A stretch of 64,000 bases of DNA from contig JAFEFC010000016.1 in the NCBI GenBank assembly GCA_018240785.1, positions 62,001-126,000 on the forward strand, in the 5' to 3' direction. Origin of the DNA: Pseudomonadota bacterium (GTDB taxonomy: Bacteria; Pseudomonadota; Gammaproteobacteria; Burkholderiales; Rhodocyclaceae). Both the position numbers and the translations under genes were made by a program. The notes under the pieces are model-generated. The model searched no databases. It had not been told where the DNA came from and saw only the letters and a list, made by a program, of their open reading frames with translations. Positions 25,397 through 35,991 of this stretch are shown in pieces. Each line of letters starts with the position of its first letter. Positions within the stretch are counted from its first letter, which is position 1.

Positions 25397-25471
25397 TCAA
25401 CGTACGTACACGTAGGCGGTCACCTCGAAGCCGAGGCGGATGTCGCAATAGGCGGGGTCGATCCACTGCAT
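25397..25471 (-). CDS. pqqA: PQQ precursor peptide PqqA
   Basis: A 24-codon ORF encoding MQWIDPAYCDIRLGFEVTAY plus VYVR. It has the defining RLGFEVTAY core with Glu16 and Tyr20, the two residues PqqE cross-links. An extra Tyr22, Tyr8 and Cys9 are present; many PqqA peptides lack these. The ribosome site AGGAGA (CAGGAGACTCACC before the ATG) is good. It is the first gene of the unit and too short for most gene callers. Confidence 0.95.
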   Translation of the reverse strand: MQWIDPAYCDIRLGFEVTAYVYVR

Positions 25472-25597
25472 GGTGAGTCTCCTGGTTGCGGTTGAAGATG
25501 AACCGCCCGGGTGGCCGGTTCGGACTCATCTTCCGCTCGGGGAGACATGGCAGGATCAGCGCAATCGGGGTTTGCGCATCGAGGAAGGAAGGAACGC

Positions 25598-25654
25598 GAG
25601 CTGGCGAAAATCATGATTCTCGCCAGCTCGAGCGCGCCCGTTGACGTGAGTCAA
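25598..25654 (-). promoter_or_regulatory. FNR/DNR-type site and promoter for the pqqA unit
   Basis: TTGAC-GTGA-GTCAA (25641-25654) is a perfect palindrome matching the FNR/ANR/DNR box TTGAY-N4-RTCAA. On the minus strand a CATGAT/ATGATT -10-like element lies near 25611-25617, about 31 bases from the box centre, exactly the spacing of a class II (-41.5) FNR promoter. The start would be near 25606, 135 bases before pqqA. The -10 lies in the loop of a ten-base-pair inverted repeat (25598-25607 with 25620-25629). Confidence 0.65.
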
Positions 25655-25688
25655 CACGGCACATCGCCGCTTCTGGCTGCCGGCGGAA

Positions 25689-25711
25689 GTGCGCAGCATC
25701 GCGCTGCGCAC
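25689..25711 (-). terminator. Stem-loop after rlmB
   Basis: Perfect nine-base arms GTGCGCAGC and GCTGCGCAC, 13 bases after the rlmB stop, followed on the minus strand by TTCC. It probably separates rlmB from the pqqA unit. Confidence 0.5.
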
Positions 25712-25723
25712 CGGCGGAGGATC

Positions 25724-26497
25724 TCAGCGGCGCTGGCGGCGCGCCTCGAACAGGCAGATGCCGCTCGCCACCGACACGTTGAGGCTCTCGACCGTGCCGT
25801 GCATCGGGATCTGCGCCAGCTCGTCGCAGGTTTCTCGGGTGAGCCGGCGCAGGCCGTCGCCTTCGGCGCCGAGCACCCAGGCGATGGGCACTTTCTGGTC
25901 GATGTCGTAGAGGGATTTTTCCGCTTCGCCGGCCGCGCCCACCACCCAGATGCCGGCGTCCTGCATCTCGCGCAGCGCGCGCGCCAGGTTGGTGACCGTG
26001 ACGTAAGGCACGGTGTCCGCCGCACCGCTGGCGACCTTCACCGCGGTGGCATTGAGCCCCACTGCACGGTCCTTGGGCGCGACCACCGCATGCGCGCCAG
26101 CAGCGTCGGCGACGCGCAGGCAGGCGCCGAGGTTGTGCGGATCCTGCACGCCGTCGAGCACGAGGATCAGCGCGTTCTCGTCCAGGCTGTCGAGCACGTC
26201 GGCAAGCTTGAGTTCGCGCCGCGTCGCATCCACCCGGGCGACGACGCCCTGGTGGCGGCGGGTGCCGACCATGGCGTCGAGCCGCTCGCCCTCGCTGGCC
26301 GTCAGGCGTACGCCGGCCGCCTCGGCCAGCGCGACGAACTTCCTCACCCGCACGTCCTTGCGGTCGCCGGACAGGTAGACCTCGAACACCGATTCGGGCG
26401 CCTGGCGCAGTTTGGCCGACACCGCGTGGAAGCCGTAGATCAGGCGCGAGCCGCCGGTGTGACCTGAGGACGGAGCGTGTTCGGGAGTCTTAGCCAC
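25724..26497 (-). CDS. rlmB: 23S rRNA (guanosine-2'-O-)-methyltransferase RlmB
   Basis: A 257-residue SPOUT-family methyltransferase that methylates G2251 of 23S rRNA. It has an N-terminal substrate-binding domain ([12 protein letters not shown]), then the knotted SPOUT domain with [31 protein letters not shown]-like ([13 protein letters not shown]) and [14 protein letters not shown]. The start is a GTG (26497) that overlaps the rnr stop by eight bases, so rnr and rlmB are co-translated. This rnr-rlmB order is conserved in proteobacteria. Confidence 0.95.
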   Translation of the reverse strand: MAKTPEHAPSSGHTGGSRLIYGFHAVSAKLRQAPESVFEVYLSGDRKDVRVRKFVALAEAAGVRLTASEGERLDAMVGTRRHQGVVARVDATRRELKLADVLDSLDENALILVLDGVQDPHNLGACLRVADAAGAHAVVAPKDRAVGLNATAVKVASGAADTVPYVTVTNLARALREMQDAGIWVVGAAGEAEKSLYDIDQKVPIAWVLGAEGDGLRRLTRETCDELAQIPMHGTVESLNVSVASGICLFEARRQRR

Positions 26498-28979
26498 GTC
26501 GGGAATCCTTTGCCGGTTTCTTGCCGGCGGAACGCGCCGCCGGCGTGGAGGTGCGCGATTCTACCGGCTCGGCGCGCGCCGCGGGCTTGCGCCGCGAAGC
26601 GGCAGGTTTTTCGACCGGCTGAACGGCGGCCTCGGGCGCCGGCGCGACGGCCTTCTTGCGTCCGCGCGTGCTCGCCCTGGTCGCCGGCTCTGCCGGCGTT
26701 GCAGGTTCGATCTGCGCGGGCTGCGCCGGCCGCGCGGCCGGCAAGGGGCCCTCGACCAGGCGGAAGTCGATCTTGTTGGTCTCCATGTCCACTCGCACCA
26801 GTTGCACCTTCAGCCGGTCCGACAGGCGGAACTGCTTGCCGGTGCGCTCGCCCAGCATGGCATGGCGGGTCTCGTCGTAATGGAAGTAGTCGCTGCCGAG
26901 ATCGGAGATGTGCAGCAGGCCTTCGATGAAGATGTCATCGAGCGCGACGAACAGGCCGAACGGCACCACCGCCGACACGCTGCCGGTGAATTCCTCGCCG
27001 ACACGGTCCTGCATGAAATAGCACTTGAGGAAAGCGACCACGTCGCGCGTGGCATCGTCGGCGCGGCGCTCGGTCATCGAGCAGTGCAGGCCGATGTCGT
27101 CCCAGTTGCCCGGACGATACTGCTCGCCCGCCAGCGCCGCCTTGATGCCGCGATGCACCAGCAGGTCGGGGTAGCGGCGGATCGGCGAGGTGAAATGCGT
27201 GTAGGCCTCGTAGGCCAGCCCGAAGTGGCCGACGTTGTCCGGGCTGTACATCGCCTGCTTGAGCGAGCGCAGCATCACCGTCTGCAGCAGTTGCGCGTCG
27301 GGGCGGTCCTTCACCTTCTCGAGCAGCTTGGCGTAGTCCGATGCGCGCGGCTCGTCGCCGCCACCCAGGCCGAGGCCGAACTCGGCGAGGAATTCGCGCA
27401 GCTTGGCGAGCTTGTCCTCTGAGGGCGCGTCATGGATACGGTACAGCGCCGGATGTTCGCGCTTGGCGAGGAAGTCGGAGGCGCACACGTTGGCGGCGAG
27501 CATGCACTCCTCGATCAGCCGGTGCGCGTCGTTGCGCACTTCCGGCACGATCTGCGCGATCTTGCCGTTGTCATCGAAGATCATGCGCGTCTCGGTCGTC
27601 TCGAAGTCAATCGCGCCACGCTTGGCGCGCGCCTTGAGCAGCACGCGGAACAGCTTGTCGAGGTTCTCCAGGTGGGGCAGCAGCGCGGCCAATTCCTCGC
27701 GCGCGGCGGCGTCCTGCTGGTACAGCGCCGCCGCCACCTTGGTGTAGGTCAGCCGCGCATGCGACCAGATCACTGCCGGATAGAAGCGATAGGCCTTGAT
27801 GTCGCCCGTCATGGAGATGCTCATGTCGGCCACCATGGCCAGACGCTCGACCTGCGGGTTCAGCGAGCACAAGCCGTTGGAAAGCTTCTCGGGCAGCATC
27901 GGGATCACCCGGCGCGGGAAGTACACCGAGTTGCCGCGGTCGTAGGCGTCCTGGTCGAGCGGCCCGCCGGCCGCCACATAGTGCGACACGTCGGCAATCG
28001 CCACCACCAGCCGGTAACCGCGGCCCTGGCGCTCGCAATACACCGCATCGTCGAAGTCCTTCGCCGTCTCGCCGTCGATCGTGACCAGCGGCAATGCGGT
28101 CAGGTCCTCGCGGCCGCCCCAGTCCTTCTTGCGCACCTTCAGCGGCAGCTTGCGCGTCTCGGCCTTCGCCTCGGAGGAGAACTCGAACGGCAGATCGTGC
28201 TTGCGCAGCGCGATCTCGATCTCCATGCCGGGGTCGGCATAGTTGCCGAGCACCTCGACGATGCGACCGATCGGCTGGGCGTACTTGGTCGGCTGCTCGA
28301 CCAGCTCGACGGTGACCACCTGCCCGGCCTGCGGCTTCTTGCCTCCCGGCGCGATCAGGATGTCCTGCGCCAGGCGCCGGTTCTCCGGCACCACGATCAT
28401 CACGCCATGCTCGTTCAGCACGCGGCCGACGACGCGCTTGTTGGCACGCTCGAGCACCTCGACGATGCGGCCTTCCGGCCGGCCGCGGCGATCGACGCCC
28501 GAGATGCGCACGATGGCACGGTCGCCGTGCAGCACTTCGCGCATGTCGCGGGCTCCGATGAAGATGTCGGGCCCGCCGTCGTCGCGGCGCAGGAAGCCGA
28601 AGCCGTCGGGGTGGCCCTCGACCCGTCCCTTGATCAGGTCGGCCTTGTCGGGCAGCAGGTAGGCGTCGCGGCGGTTGCGGATGAGCTGCCCATCGCGCTC
28701 CATCGCACGCAGCCTGCGGTCGAAGTGCTCCAGTTCGTGAGGCTGGATGTCCAGCGCCTCGGCCAGTGCGGGGAATGGCATCGGCACGCCGCGGTCGGCC
28801 AGGATGTCCAGGACGTATTCCCGGCTGGGCAGCGGCTGCTCGTATTTCTGCGACTCGCGCTCGAAATGCGGATCGGCAAGCCGCGTGCCGCTCAGCCGCG
28901 GCCTCGGGGCCTTCGCTGCGCCGTGGCCGGCGGATTTGCCTGTTGCGGACGTTTCTTTGGTTCTTTTCTTGTGATTCAT
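26490..28979 (-). CDS. rnr: Ribonuclease R
   Basis: An 829-residue processive 3'-5' exoribonuclease of the RNB family. Cold-shock domains occupy about 60-230. The RNB catalytic domain (about 240-600) has the DFDDAVYCE metal site, then an S1 domain (about 620-710) and a basic, Ala/Lys/Arg-rich tail typical of RNase R. Of two in-frame ATGs (28985 and 28979) the second has the better ribosome-site spacing (AGAAG seven bases ahead). The start overlaps the -35 box of the tRNA-Leu promoter on the other strand. Confidence 0.94.
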   Translation of the reverse strand: MNHKKRTKETSATGKSAGHGAAKAPRPRLSGTRLADPHFERESQKYEQPLPSREYVLDILADRGVPMPFPALAEALDIQPHELEHFDRRLRAMERDGQLIRNRRDAYLLPDKADLIKGRVEGHPDGFGFLRRDDGGPDIFIGARDMREVLHGDRAIVRISGVDRRGRPEGRIVEVLERANKRVVGRVLNEHGVMIVVPENRRLAQDILIAPGGKKPQAGQVVTVELVEQPTKYAQPIGRIVEVLGNYADPGMEIEIALRKHDLPFEFSSEAKAETRKLPLKVRKKDWGGREDLTALPLVTIDGETAKDFDDAVYCERQGRGYRLVVAIADVSHYVAAGGPLDQDAYDRGNSVYFPRRVIPMLPEKLSNGLCSLNPQVERLAMVADMSISMTGDIKAYRFYPAVIWSHARLTYTKVAAALYQQDAAAREELAALLPHLENLDKLFRVLLKARAKRGAIDFETTETRMIFDDNGKIAQIVPEVRNDAHRLIEECMLAANVCASDFLAKREHPALYRIHDAPSEDKLAKLREFLAEFGLGLGGGDEPRASDYAKLLEKVKDRPDAQLLQTVMLRSLKQAMYSPDNVGHFGLAYEAYTHFTSPIRRYPDLLVHRGIKAALAGEQYRPGNWDDIGLHCSMTERRADDATRDVVAFLKCYFMQDRVGEEFTGSVSAVVPFGLFVALDDIFIEGLLHISDLGSDYFHYDETRHAMLGERTGKQFRLSDRLKVQLVRVDMETNKIDFRLVEGPLPAARPAQPAQIEPATPAEPATRASTRGRKKAVAPAPEAAVQPVEKPAASRRKPAARAEPVESRTSTPAARSAGKKPAKDSRRG

Positions 28980-29006
28980 TGACATTCTTCTAGTTGTGCT
29001 TATAAT
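28979..29006 (+). promoter_or_regulatory. Consensus sigma-70 promoter of tRNA-Leu (first copy)
   Basis: TTGACA (28979-28984), a 16-base spacer and TATAAT (29001-29006): both hexamers are perfect. The tRNA begins 12 bases after the -10. The -35 hexamer shares bases with the rnr start region on the minus strand. Confidence 0.88.
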
Positions 29007-29017
29007 GCGCGGCTCTT

Positions 29018-29102
<85 letters not shown>

Positions 29103-29113
29103 GTTTCACAGGA

Positions 29114-29139
29114 AAGCCGCTCTTCGGAGCGGCTTTTTT
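29114..29139 (+). terminator. Intrinsic terminator of tRNA-Leu copy 1
   Basis: Arms AAGCCGCTC and GAGCGGCTT around a TTCG tetraloop, followed by a run of Ts up to 29139. A textbook rho-independent terminator. Confidence 0.93.
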
Positions 29140-29261
29140 GTTTCCATTGCCCGATGGAGCTCGATCCGGATTCGTCCGCCCACGCGGCGGCGCGGTGTCG
29201 CAAATCTGCGCTGAAAAACCCCTTTCCTCCCGCAAGCGCCTTTGCTATTATGCGCGTCCCT

Positions 29262-29346
<85 letters not shown>

Positions 29347-29355
29347 GTTTCAGGG

Positions 29356-29382
29356 AAAAGCCGGCGATCAGCCGGCTTTTTT
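29356..29382 (+). terminator. Intrinsic terminator of tRNA-Leu copy 2
   Basis: Arms AAAAGCCGGC and GCCGGCTTTT around GATCA, running into TTTTTT. It differs in sequence from the terminator of copy 1. From here to the purA stop at 29560 I see no gene. Confidence 0.92.
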
Positions 29383-29559
29383 CGTTTACCGACCCGACGG
29401 GCACTCCGTTGGAGTCGATGATTGCGACCGTGCGCATCCTGTCGCCGCAGCGACTCGATCTCCGGCCTGGAGCAGACCGGCGCAGCCTGCAGCGCGATGC
29501 AACTGCCACCGCGCAGCGCCCTGCTGCCTGCCCGTGATGCGCTCGATCGATGATGCCGT

Positions 29560-30870
<1,311 letters not shown>

Positions 30871-30874
30871 TGCC

Positions 30875-32029
30875 TCAATCTCCGTTTAGCGGCTCGACCG
30901 TCCATCGGCCGTCGCGCAACACAAGCTTCCGGTCGCAGCCGGCTTCGTTCCATGTTCCATCATGGCCGGGCAGCGCGATCACGACGACTTCGCCGTCCGC
31001 GCGAAGCTCCGCAACCCGGGACCGCAGCACCGCATCATCGGCCAGCGGCGCCAGGATTCCGCCCGTGGATTGGCTCCGCGGCAGGCGCCAGACCAGCTCG
31101 CGCAAATCGAGGCTGAAACCGGTCGCCGGGCGCGCTCGCCCGAAAGCCGCACCGACGCGGTCGTAGCGGCCACCCAGCGCGAGTGCCGCCGGCGAGCCGC
31201 CGCCGTACGCCGCGAACACGACGCCGCTGTGATAGTGATAGCCACGCAGATCCGCCAGATCGAAACTGATCGGCAGATCACCCAGCGCCCGCGCGAGCAC
31301 GCGCAGTTCCTCCAGCGCGACGACGATCTCCGGATCGCGCGGCAGCCGCGCCGCGGCGCGCTCCAGCACGTCGGGCCCGCCGTAGAGTTCGGGCAGCGCC
31401 AGCAGCGCGCTGCGCACCGGCTCGGCGACGTCGGCAAGGCGCAGGCGCAGTTCGGGCAGATCCTTCGCTTGCAGCAGATCGAAGATCTCCTCCTCGCGAT
31501 GCGGCAGCAGCCCTGCCTTGCCGGCCAGCGCATGGAAGATCCCGACGTGGCCGATGTCGATGCGCGTTGCCGGCACTTCGGCCAGCCGCATCACATCGGC
31601 GAGCAGGCGCAGGATCTCGATGTCGGCTTCGATGCCGGCATGACCGTACAGCTCGGCGCCAAGCTGCAACGGCTCGCGCGTCGCGGTCAGCGTGGCCGGC
31701 AGGGTCTGCAGCACGCTGCCGCAGTAGCACAGCCTCGACACGCCGCGGCGATTGAGCAGATGCGCGTCGATGCGTGTGACCTGCGGCGTCATGTCGGCGC
31801 GTACGCCCATGGTGCGCCCCGATAGCTGGTCGACGAGCTTGAAGGTGCGCAGCGACAGGTCTTGGCCGGCGCCGGTGGTGAGCGAGTCGAGGTACTCGAG
31901 CAGCGGCGGCATGACGAGCTGATAGCCGCGGACGCGGAATGCGTCCAGCAACCGGCGGCGCAGCCCTTCGAGTTGCTCGGCTTCGGACGGCAGCGCGTCC
32001 TGAATGTGGTCGGGCAATACCCAGCGCAT
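30875..32029 (-). CDS. hisZ: ATP phosphoribosyltransferase regulatory subunit
   Basis: A 384-residue HisZ, a catalytically inactive paralog of histidyl-tRNA synthetase that activates the short form of HisG in histidine synthesis. It keeps class II synthetase motifs ([26 protein letters not shown]) and a GRYD segment, but lacks an anticodon-binding domain. The true HisRS is encoded at 39119-40447. Its presence implies a short HisG elsewhere in the genome. Confidence 0.94.
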   Translation of the reverse strand: MRWVLPDHIQDALPSEAEQLEGLRRRLLDAFRVRGYQLVMPPLLEYLDSLTTGAGQDLSLRTFKLVDQLSGRTMGVRADMTPQVTRIDAHLLNRRGVSRLCYCGSVLQTLPATLTATREPLQLGAELYGHAGIEADIEILRLLADVMRLAEVPATRIDIGHVGIFHALAGKAGLLPHREEEIFDLLQAKDLPELRLRLADVAEPVRSALLALPELYGGPDVLERAAARLPRDPEIVVALEELRVLARALGDLPISFDLADLRGYHYHSGVVFAAYGGGSPAALALGGRYDRVGAAFGRARPATGFSLDLRELVWRLPRSQSTGGILAPLADDAVLRSRVAELRADGEVVVIALPGHDGTWNEAGCDRKLVLRDGRWTVEPLNGD

Positions 32030-32037
32030 GAGTGGCG

Positions 32038-32223
32038 TCAGTGAAAGATGAACAGGAGCACGACGCCGGCGAGCATCGAGGTCAGTCCGACAAAGCGGAT
32101 CTGGCCGTCACCCATGGTGGCGAGGCGCAAGAAGGTTTCTCGCCAGGCGGCTGGCGCGACGAAGGGAAGGATGCCTTCGATGATCAGCATCAGCGCGAAG
32201 GCGGTCAGGAGCGAGGCGCCCAT
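32038..32223 (-). CDS. DUF2065 (YjeT-type) small inner-membrane protein
   Basis: A 61-residue protein with two hydrophobic helices (about 6-24 and 42-60) separated by [20 protein letters not shown]. Family members occur next to hflC in many proteobacteria, as here (20 bases after hflC, eight before hisZ). Function is unknown; association with the HflKC membrane complex is inferred only from position. Confidence 0.88.
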   Translation of the reverse strand: MGASLLTAFALMLIIEGILPFVAPAAWRETFLRLATMGDGQIRFVGLTSMLAGVVLLFIFH

Positions 32224-32243
32224 GCGGGCTCAGTTCCGGCGGG

Positions 32244-33125
32244 TCAATTCTTCTTCGCGCCCTGCGGGCCCTTCATGTAGCGGAAGAAATCCGAACCCGG
32301 GTCGACCACCAGCACGTCATCCTTGCCGGCGAAGCTGGCGCGATAGGCCTCGAGACTGCGATAGAAGGAGTAGAAATCGGGACTCTGGCCAAAGGCGTCG
32401 GCATAGATCGCCGTCGCCTTCGCATCGCCCTCGCCCTTGACCTTCTGCGCCGAGCGGTATGCCTCGGCGATGATGATCTCGCGCTGGCGATCGGCGTCGG
32501 CACGAATGCGCTCGGCCTCGGCGGCACCCTGGGAGCGCAACTCGTTGGCCACGCGCTTGCGCTCGGCTTCCATGCGACGATAGACGGATTCGGACACTTC
32601 GGTCGGCAGATCGACCCGCTTCAGCCGCACGTCGATGATCTGCACACCGATCTTGCGCGCGTCCAGGTCTGCCTTGACGCGCATGTCTTCCATGATCTGG
32701 TCGCGAGCACCGGAGACGACGTCGTGCACCGTGCGCTTGCCGAACTCCTCGCGCAGGCCGGCGTTGACCGTCTGCGTGAGGCGGGTTCGCGAGCGCGCCT
32801 CGTCGCCGGCCACCGACTCGTAATACAGGCGCGGGTCGACGATGCGCCACTTCACGAAGTGGTCGACCAGCACGTTCTTCTTCTCCGAGGTGATGAAGCG
32901 CTCCGGCTCCGGCGTATCCATCGTCAGGATGCGCTTGTCGAAGTAGCGGACGTTCTGGATCATCGGCAGCTTGACGTTCAGGCCGGGCTTGTCGATGACT
33001 TCCTTCACCTGGCCAAGCTGGAAGACGATGGCGTACTGGCGCTGATCCACGGTGAACAGCGACATGGATGCGAGGGCAATCAACAGCAGCAGGCCGCCAC
33101 CGATAAGGGACATGCGGTCACGCAT
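32244..33125 (-). CDS. hflC: Protease modulator HflC
   Basis: A 293-residue SPFH/band-7 protein. One N-terminal membrane helix (about 7-25), the SPFH domain (about 25-190) and an Ala/Glu/Arg-rich coiled coil follow. With HflK it forms a large periplasmic-side cage around FtsH and modulates membrane protein turnover. The start ATG shares a base with the hflK stop (TGATG), so the pair is co-translated. Confidence 0.95.
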   Translation of the reverse strand: MRDRMSLIGGGLLLLIALASMSLFTVDQRQYAIVFQLGQVKEVIDKPGLNVKLPMIQNVRYFDKRILTMDTPEPERFITSEKKNVLVDHFVKWRIVDPRLYYESVAGDEARSRTRLTQTVNAGLREEFGKRTVHDVVSGARDQIMEDMRVKADLDARKIGVQIIDVRLKRVDLPTEVSESVYRRMEAERKRVANELRSQGAAEAERIRADADRQREIIIAEAYRSAQKVKGEGDAKATAIYADAFGQSPDFYSFYRSLEAYRASFAGKDDVLVVDPGSDFFRYMKGPQGAKKN

Positions 33126-34420
33126 CAGCGCTCTCCCCGGTCACGATTGCGCAGCAACTCGCGGCCACGCGGATCACTTGCCGCCGACGGCGGATTCGTC
33201 TTCGCGGCCTGCGGCGCGTTTTCCTGCACCGACTGGGGACCGGCGGAAGCCGACGCCACCGAGGACTGTGCAGAGGTCGATTTGATCAACTTGTCGAGCG
33301 GCAGGAACAACAGGTTGCCGTTGCTCTTGGCATCGATCATGACCTTGGACGTGTTCGTCAGTACCTGCTGCATGGTCTCGATGTACATGCGCTCGCGGGT
33401 GACGTCCGGTGCGCGGCGATACTCGGTCAGCACCTGGTTGAAGCGGCTCGCATCACCTTCCGCGTTGGCGACGACACGTGCGCTGTAGGCGTTGGCTTCC
33501 TCGATCAGGCGCGAGGCGGTGCCGCGCGCGCGCGGGATCACGTCGTTGGCGTAGGCCTCGCCTTCGTTCTTCTGCCGTTCGCGGTCCTGCCCTGCCTTCA
33601 CCGCATCGTCGAACGACGCCTGGACCTGTTCCGGCGGTTGCGCATTCTGCATGGTGACGCGGCTGATCTGGATGCCGGTCTGGTAGCGGTCGAGGATGCG
33701 CTGCATCAGCTCGAGCGCGGTGGTGGCGATTTCCTCGCGGCCTTCGTACAGGACGAAGTCCATCTTGCTCTTGCCCACGATCTCGCGCATGGCGGTCTCG
33801 GCAGCCTGAGCCACTGACTCGTCGGGGAAACGGTTGTTGAAGACGTAGCTCTCCGGGCTGTTCAAGACGTACTGCACGGCGAACTGGATGTTGATGATGT
33901 TCTCGTCATCGGTCAGCATCAGCGATTCGCGCAGCACCTTGTTACGCTCGGAACCGCGGTAGCCCACCTCGACGGTGCGCACGCCCGTCAGGTCGACGAT
34001 CTCATGCGACTCGAACGGATAAGGCAGGCGCCAGCGCAGACCGGGCTCGGTGGTCTCGACGAACTTGCCCAGCCGCAGCACGACGCCGCGCTGATTCGCA
34101 TCGACGGTGTAGAAGCCGCTGGCGAGCCAGATCGCAGCAACCAACGCCGCCAGCGCGCCGACACCGCCCCCGAACTGCTTGAATGAGAAATTCGGCAATT
34201 GCGGATCGTTGCCGCCATTGCCGCCGTTCCCACCATCCCCGGAGCCGCGCCCCTGGCGCCTGCCGAACATGCCGGACAGGCGCTGGTTGAAATCGCGCCA
34301 GATTTCCTCGAGATCGGGCGGCCCCTGATTGCTACCACGATTGCCGTCGCGGCGATCGCCGTCGCCACGGCCGCCATTGCCTTCGCCCTGGCCGCCCCAG
34401 CGTGGATCGTTAAGAGACAT
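33125..34420 (-). CDS. hflK: FtsH protease activity modulator HflK
   Basis: A 431-residue HflK. A cytoplasmic Gly/Arg/Asn/Asp-rich N-terminus (about 1-75) has the usual WGG and PPDLEEIWRDFNQRL segments. A membrane helix (about 83-103), the SPFH domain and a coiled coil follow, with a Pro/Ala-rich C-terminal tail. The ATG at 34420 gives the canonical MSLNDPRWGG; a longer frame runs into hflX. Partner of HflC. Confidence 0.95.
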   Translation of the reverse strand: MSLNDPRWGGQGEGNGGRGDGDRRDGNRGSNQGPPDLEEIWRDFNQRLSGMFGRRQGRGSGDGGNGGNGGNDPQLPNFSFKQFGGGVGALAALVAAIWLASGFYTVDANQRGVVLRLGKFVETTEPGLRWRLPYPFESHEIVDLTGVRTVEVGYRGSERNKVLRESLMLTDDENIINIQFAVQYVLNSPESYVFNNRFPDESVAQAAETAMREIVGKSKMDFVLYEGREEIATTALELMQRILDRYQTGIQISRVTMQNAQPPEQVQASFDDAVKAGQDRERQKNEGEAYANDVIPRARGTASRLIEEANAYSARVVANAEGDASRFNQVLTEYRRAPDVTRERMYIETMQQVLTNTSKVMIDAKSNGNLLFLPLDKLIKSTSAQSSVASASAGPQSVQENAPQAAKTNPPSAASDPRGRELLRNRDRGER

Positions 34421-34434
34421 GAGAACGCCTGTCA

Positions 34435-35583
34435 TCACGTTTGAACTGAAATTCCGTCGTCGCTCGGTGCGGACATTCGTCCGGCATCTTCACTCTTTGC
34501 GGCCCGGGCTACTTCGGCAAGCACCGACCGCAGCAAATCAAGGCCTTCGCCCGTTCTGGCGCTCAAAAAAACGCGCCTGAGTTTATCACAGTCACCCCTC
34601 TCGACCGCCGGCCGGGCATGGGTGAGGTCTATCTTGTTCCACACCAGGATCTGCGGCACGTCGGCCGCGCCGATCTCCGCCAGCACCTCATTCACTGCCT
34701 GAATCTGCGCGTCGCGATCCTCGCTCGCCGAATCGACGACGTGCAGCAGCAGGTCGGCTTCGGCGGTTTCCTCCAGGGTTGCCTGGAAGGCCGCCACCAG
34801 CGCGTGCGGCAGGTCGCGGATGAAGCCGACGGTGTCCGACAGCACGACGTTCTCGCCATCGACGAACAGCCGACGCGACGTCGTGTCCAGTGTCGCGAAA
34901 AGCTGGTCGGCCGCGTAGGCTCCCGCCTTCGTCAACGCGTTGAACAGCGTCGACTTGCCTGCGTTGGTGTAGCCGACGAGAGAGACAGACAATACGTCGC
35001 GGCGTTCCCGCGCACGGCGCCTGACCTTGCGCTGCTTCTCGATCTGGGCGAGCCGGGACTTCAGCAGCTTGACGCGGTTCCCGAGCAGGCGGCGGTCGGT
35101 CTCGAGCTGCTTTTCGCCCGGGCCACGCAGGCCAATGCCGCCCTTCTGGCGCTCAAGGTGGGTCCAGCCGCGCACGAGCCGGGTCGCAAGGTGCTGCAAC
35201 TGGGCCAGCTCGACCTGCAGCTTGCCCTCGTGGCTGCGCGCGCGCTGCGCGAAGATGTCCAGGATGAGCGCGGTGCGGTCGATGACCATGCACTGCAGTT
35301 CGCGCTCGAGGTTGCGCTGCTGCGCGGGCGACAGCGCATGATTGAAGATGACGATGTCGGCGCCATGAGCCCGCAGGGCCTCGCCGATCTCCTGCACCTT
35401 GCCGCTGCCGGCGAACAGTTTCGGATCGGGCGCCGCCCGCCGCCCCTGCACCACCGCCTCGATACTCGCGCCCGCGCTGGTGGCGAGGAGCTTCAGTTCG
35501 GAAAGACGCTCCTCGATCGCGTCCTGACCAAGGTCGAGTTGCACGAGGACGGCGCGCTCGCCATTGGCCGGACGCTCAAACAT
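34435..35583 (-). CDS. hflX: Ribosome-splitting GTPase HflX
   Basis: A 382-residue HflX. The N-terminal nucleotide-binding domain ends in a helical linker (GIGLRGPGEKQLETDRR). The G domain has GYTNAGKSTLFN (G1), DTTSRR, DTVGFIRDLPH (G3) and NKIDL (G4). HflX rescues stalled ribosomes after heat or antibiotic stress. The ATG at 35583 follows GGAGG with six-base spacing; a GTG one codon earlier is less likely. The hfq-hflX-hflK-hflC order is classic. Confidence 0.95.
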   Translation of the reverse strand: MFERPANGERAVLVQLDLGQDAIEERLSELKLLATSAGASIEAVVQGRRAAPDPKLFAGSGKVQEIGEALRAHGADIVIFNHALSPAQQRNLERELQCMVIDRTALILDIFAQRARSHEGKLQVELAQLQHLATRLVRGWTHLERQKGGIGLRGPGEKQLETDRRLLGNRVKLLKSRLAQIEKQRKVRRRARERRDVLSVSLVGYTNAGKSTLFNALTKAGAYAADQLFATLDTTSRRLFVDGENVVLSDTVGFIRDLPHALVAAFQATLEETAEADLLLHVVDSASEDRDAQIQAVNEVLAEIGAADVPQILVWNKIDLTHARPAVERGDCDKLRRVFLSARTGEGLDLLRSVLAEVARAAKSEDAGRMSAPSDDGISVQT

Positions 35584-35634
35584 CACCGCCCTCCGCGCGC
35601 AAGCGTGCGCGGCCGGTCACCGCCACCGGCGCGA

Positions 35635-35877
35635 TCAGTTGGCGCCCTCGCCGCTGTCCTGCTGGATCACCACCGGACGGGCCGGCACGACGGTCGAGAT
35701 GGCGTGCTTGTACACCATCTGCGTCACGGTGTTCTTCAACAGCACGACGTACTGATCGAAAGACTCGACCTGGCCCTGCAGCTTGATGCCATTCACCAGA
35801 TAGATGGATACCGGGATGTGCTCCCGGCGCAGCGTGTTCAGAAACGGGTCTTGTAGTAGTTGCCCTTTGTTGCTCAT
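35635..35877 (-). CDS. hfq: RNA chaperone Hfq
   Basis: An 80-residue Hfq, the hexameric Sm-like chaperone pairing small RNAs with mRNAs. Sm1 and Sm2 are intact ([21 protein letters not shown]-like core; [11 protein letters not shown]). [10 protein letters not shown] forms the proximal face and the C-tail is short, as usual in betaproteobacteria. An AT-rich stretch at 35888-35915 with CATATAAAC/CATAAT elements and the AGAGG ribosome site suggests a promoter just upstream, separating it from der. Confidence 0.97.
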   Translation of the reverse strand: MSNKGQLLQDPFLNTLRREHIPVSIYLVNGIKLQGQVESFDQYVVLLKNTVTQMVYKHAISTVVPARPVVIQQDSGEGAN

Positions 35878-35991
35878 CGTGGAACCTCTTTAATTATGTT
35901 TATATGAATCTAGCGGAGTATTTGCTGCGCCGCAACATGTGCAGTATGCAACGAATCCCGGTGTGGATGTTGCCTTTTTTCCCTGCCGCCA

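Noticed and set aside
29383-29559. Possible pseudogene or phosphoribosyltransferase remnant after purA
   Set aside because: Short minus-strand fragments are open but show no motif; not enough to call a gene.
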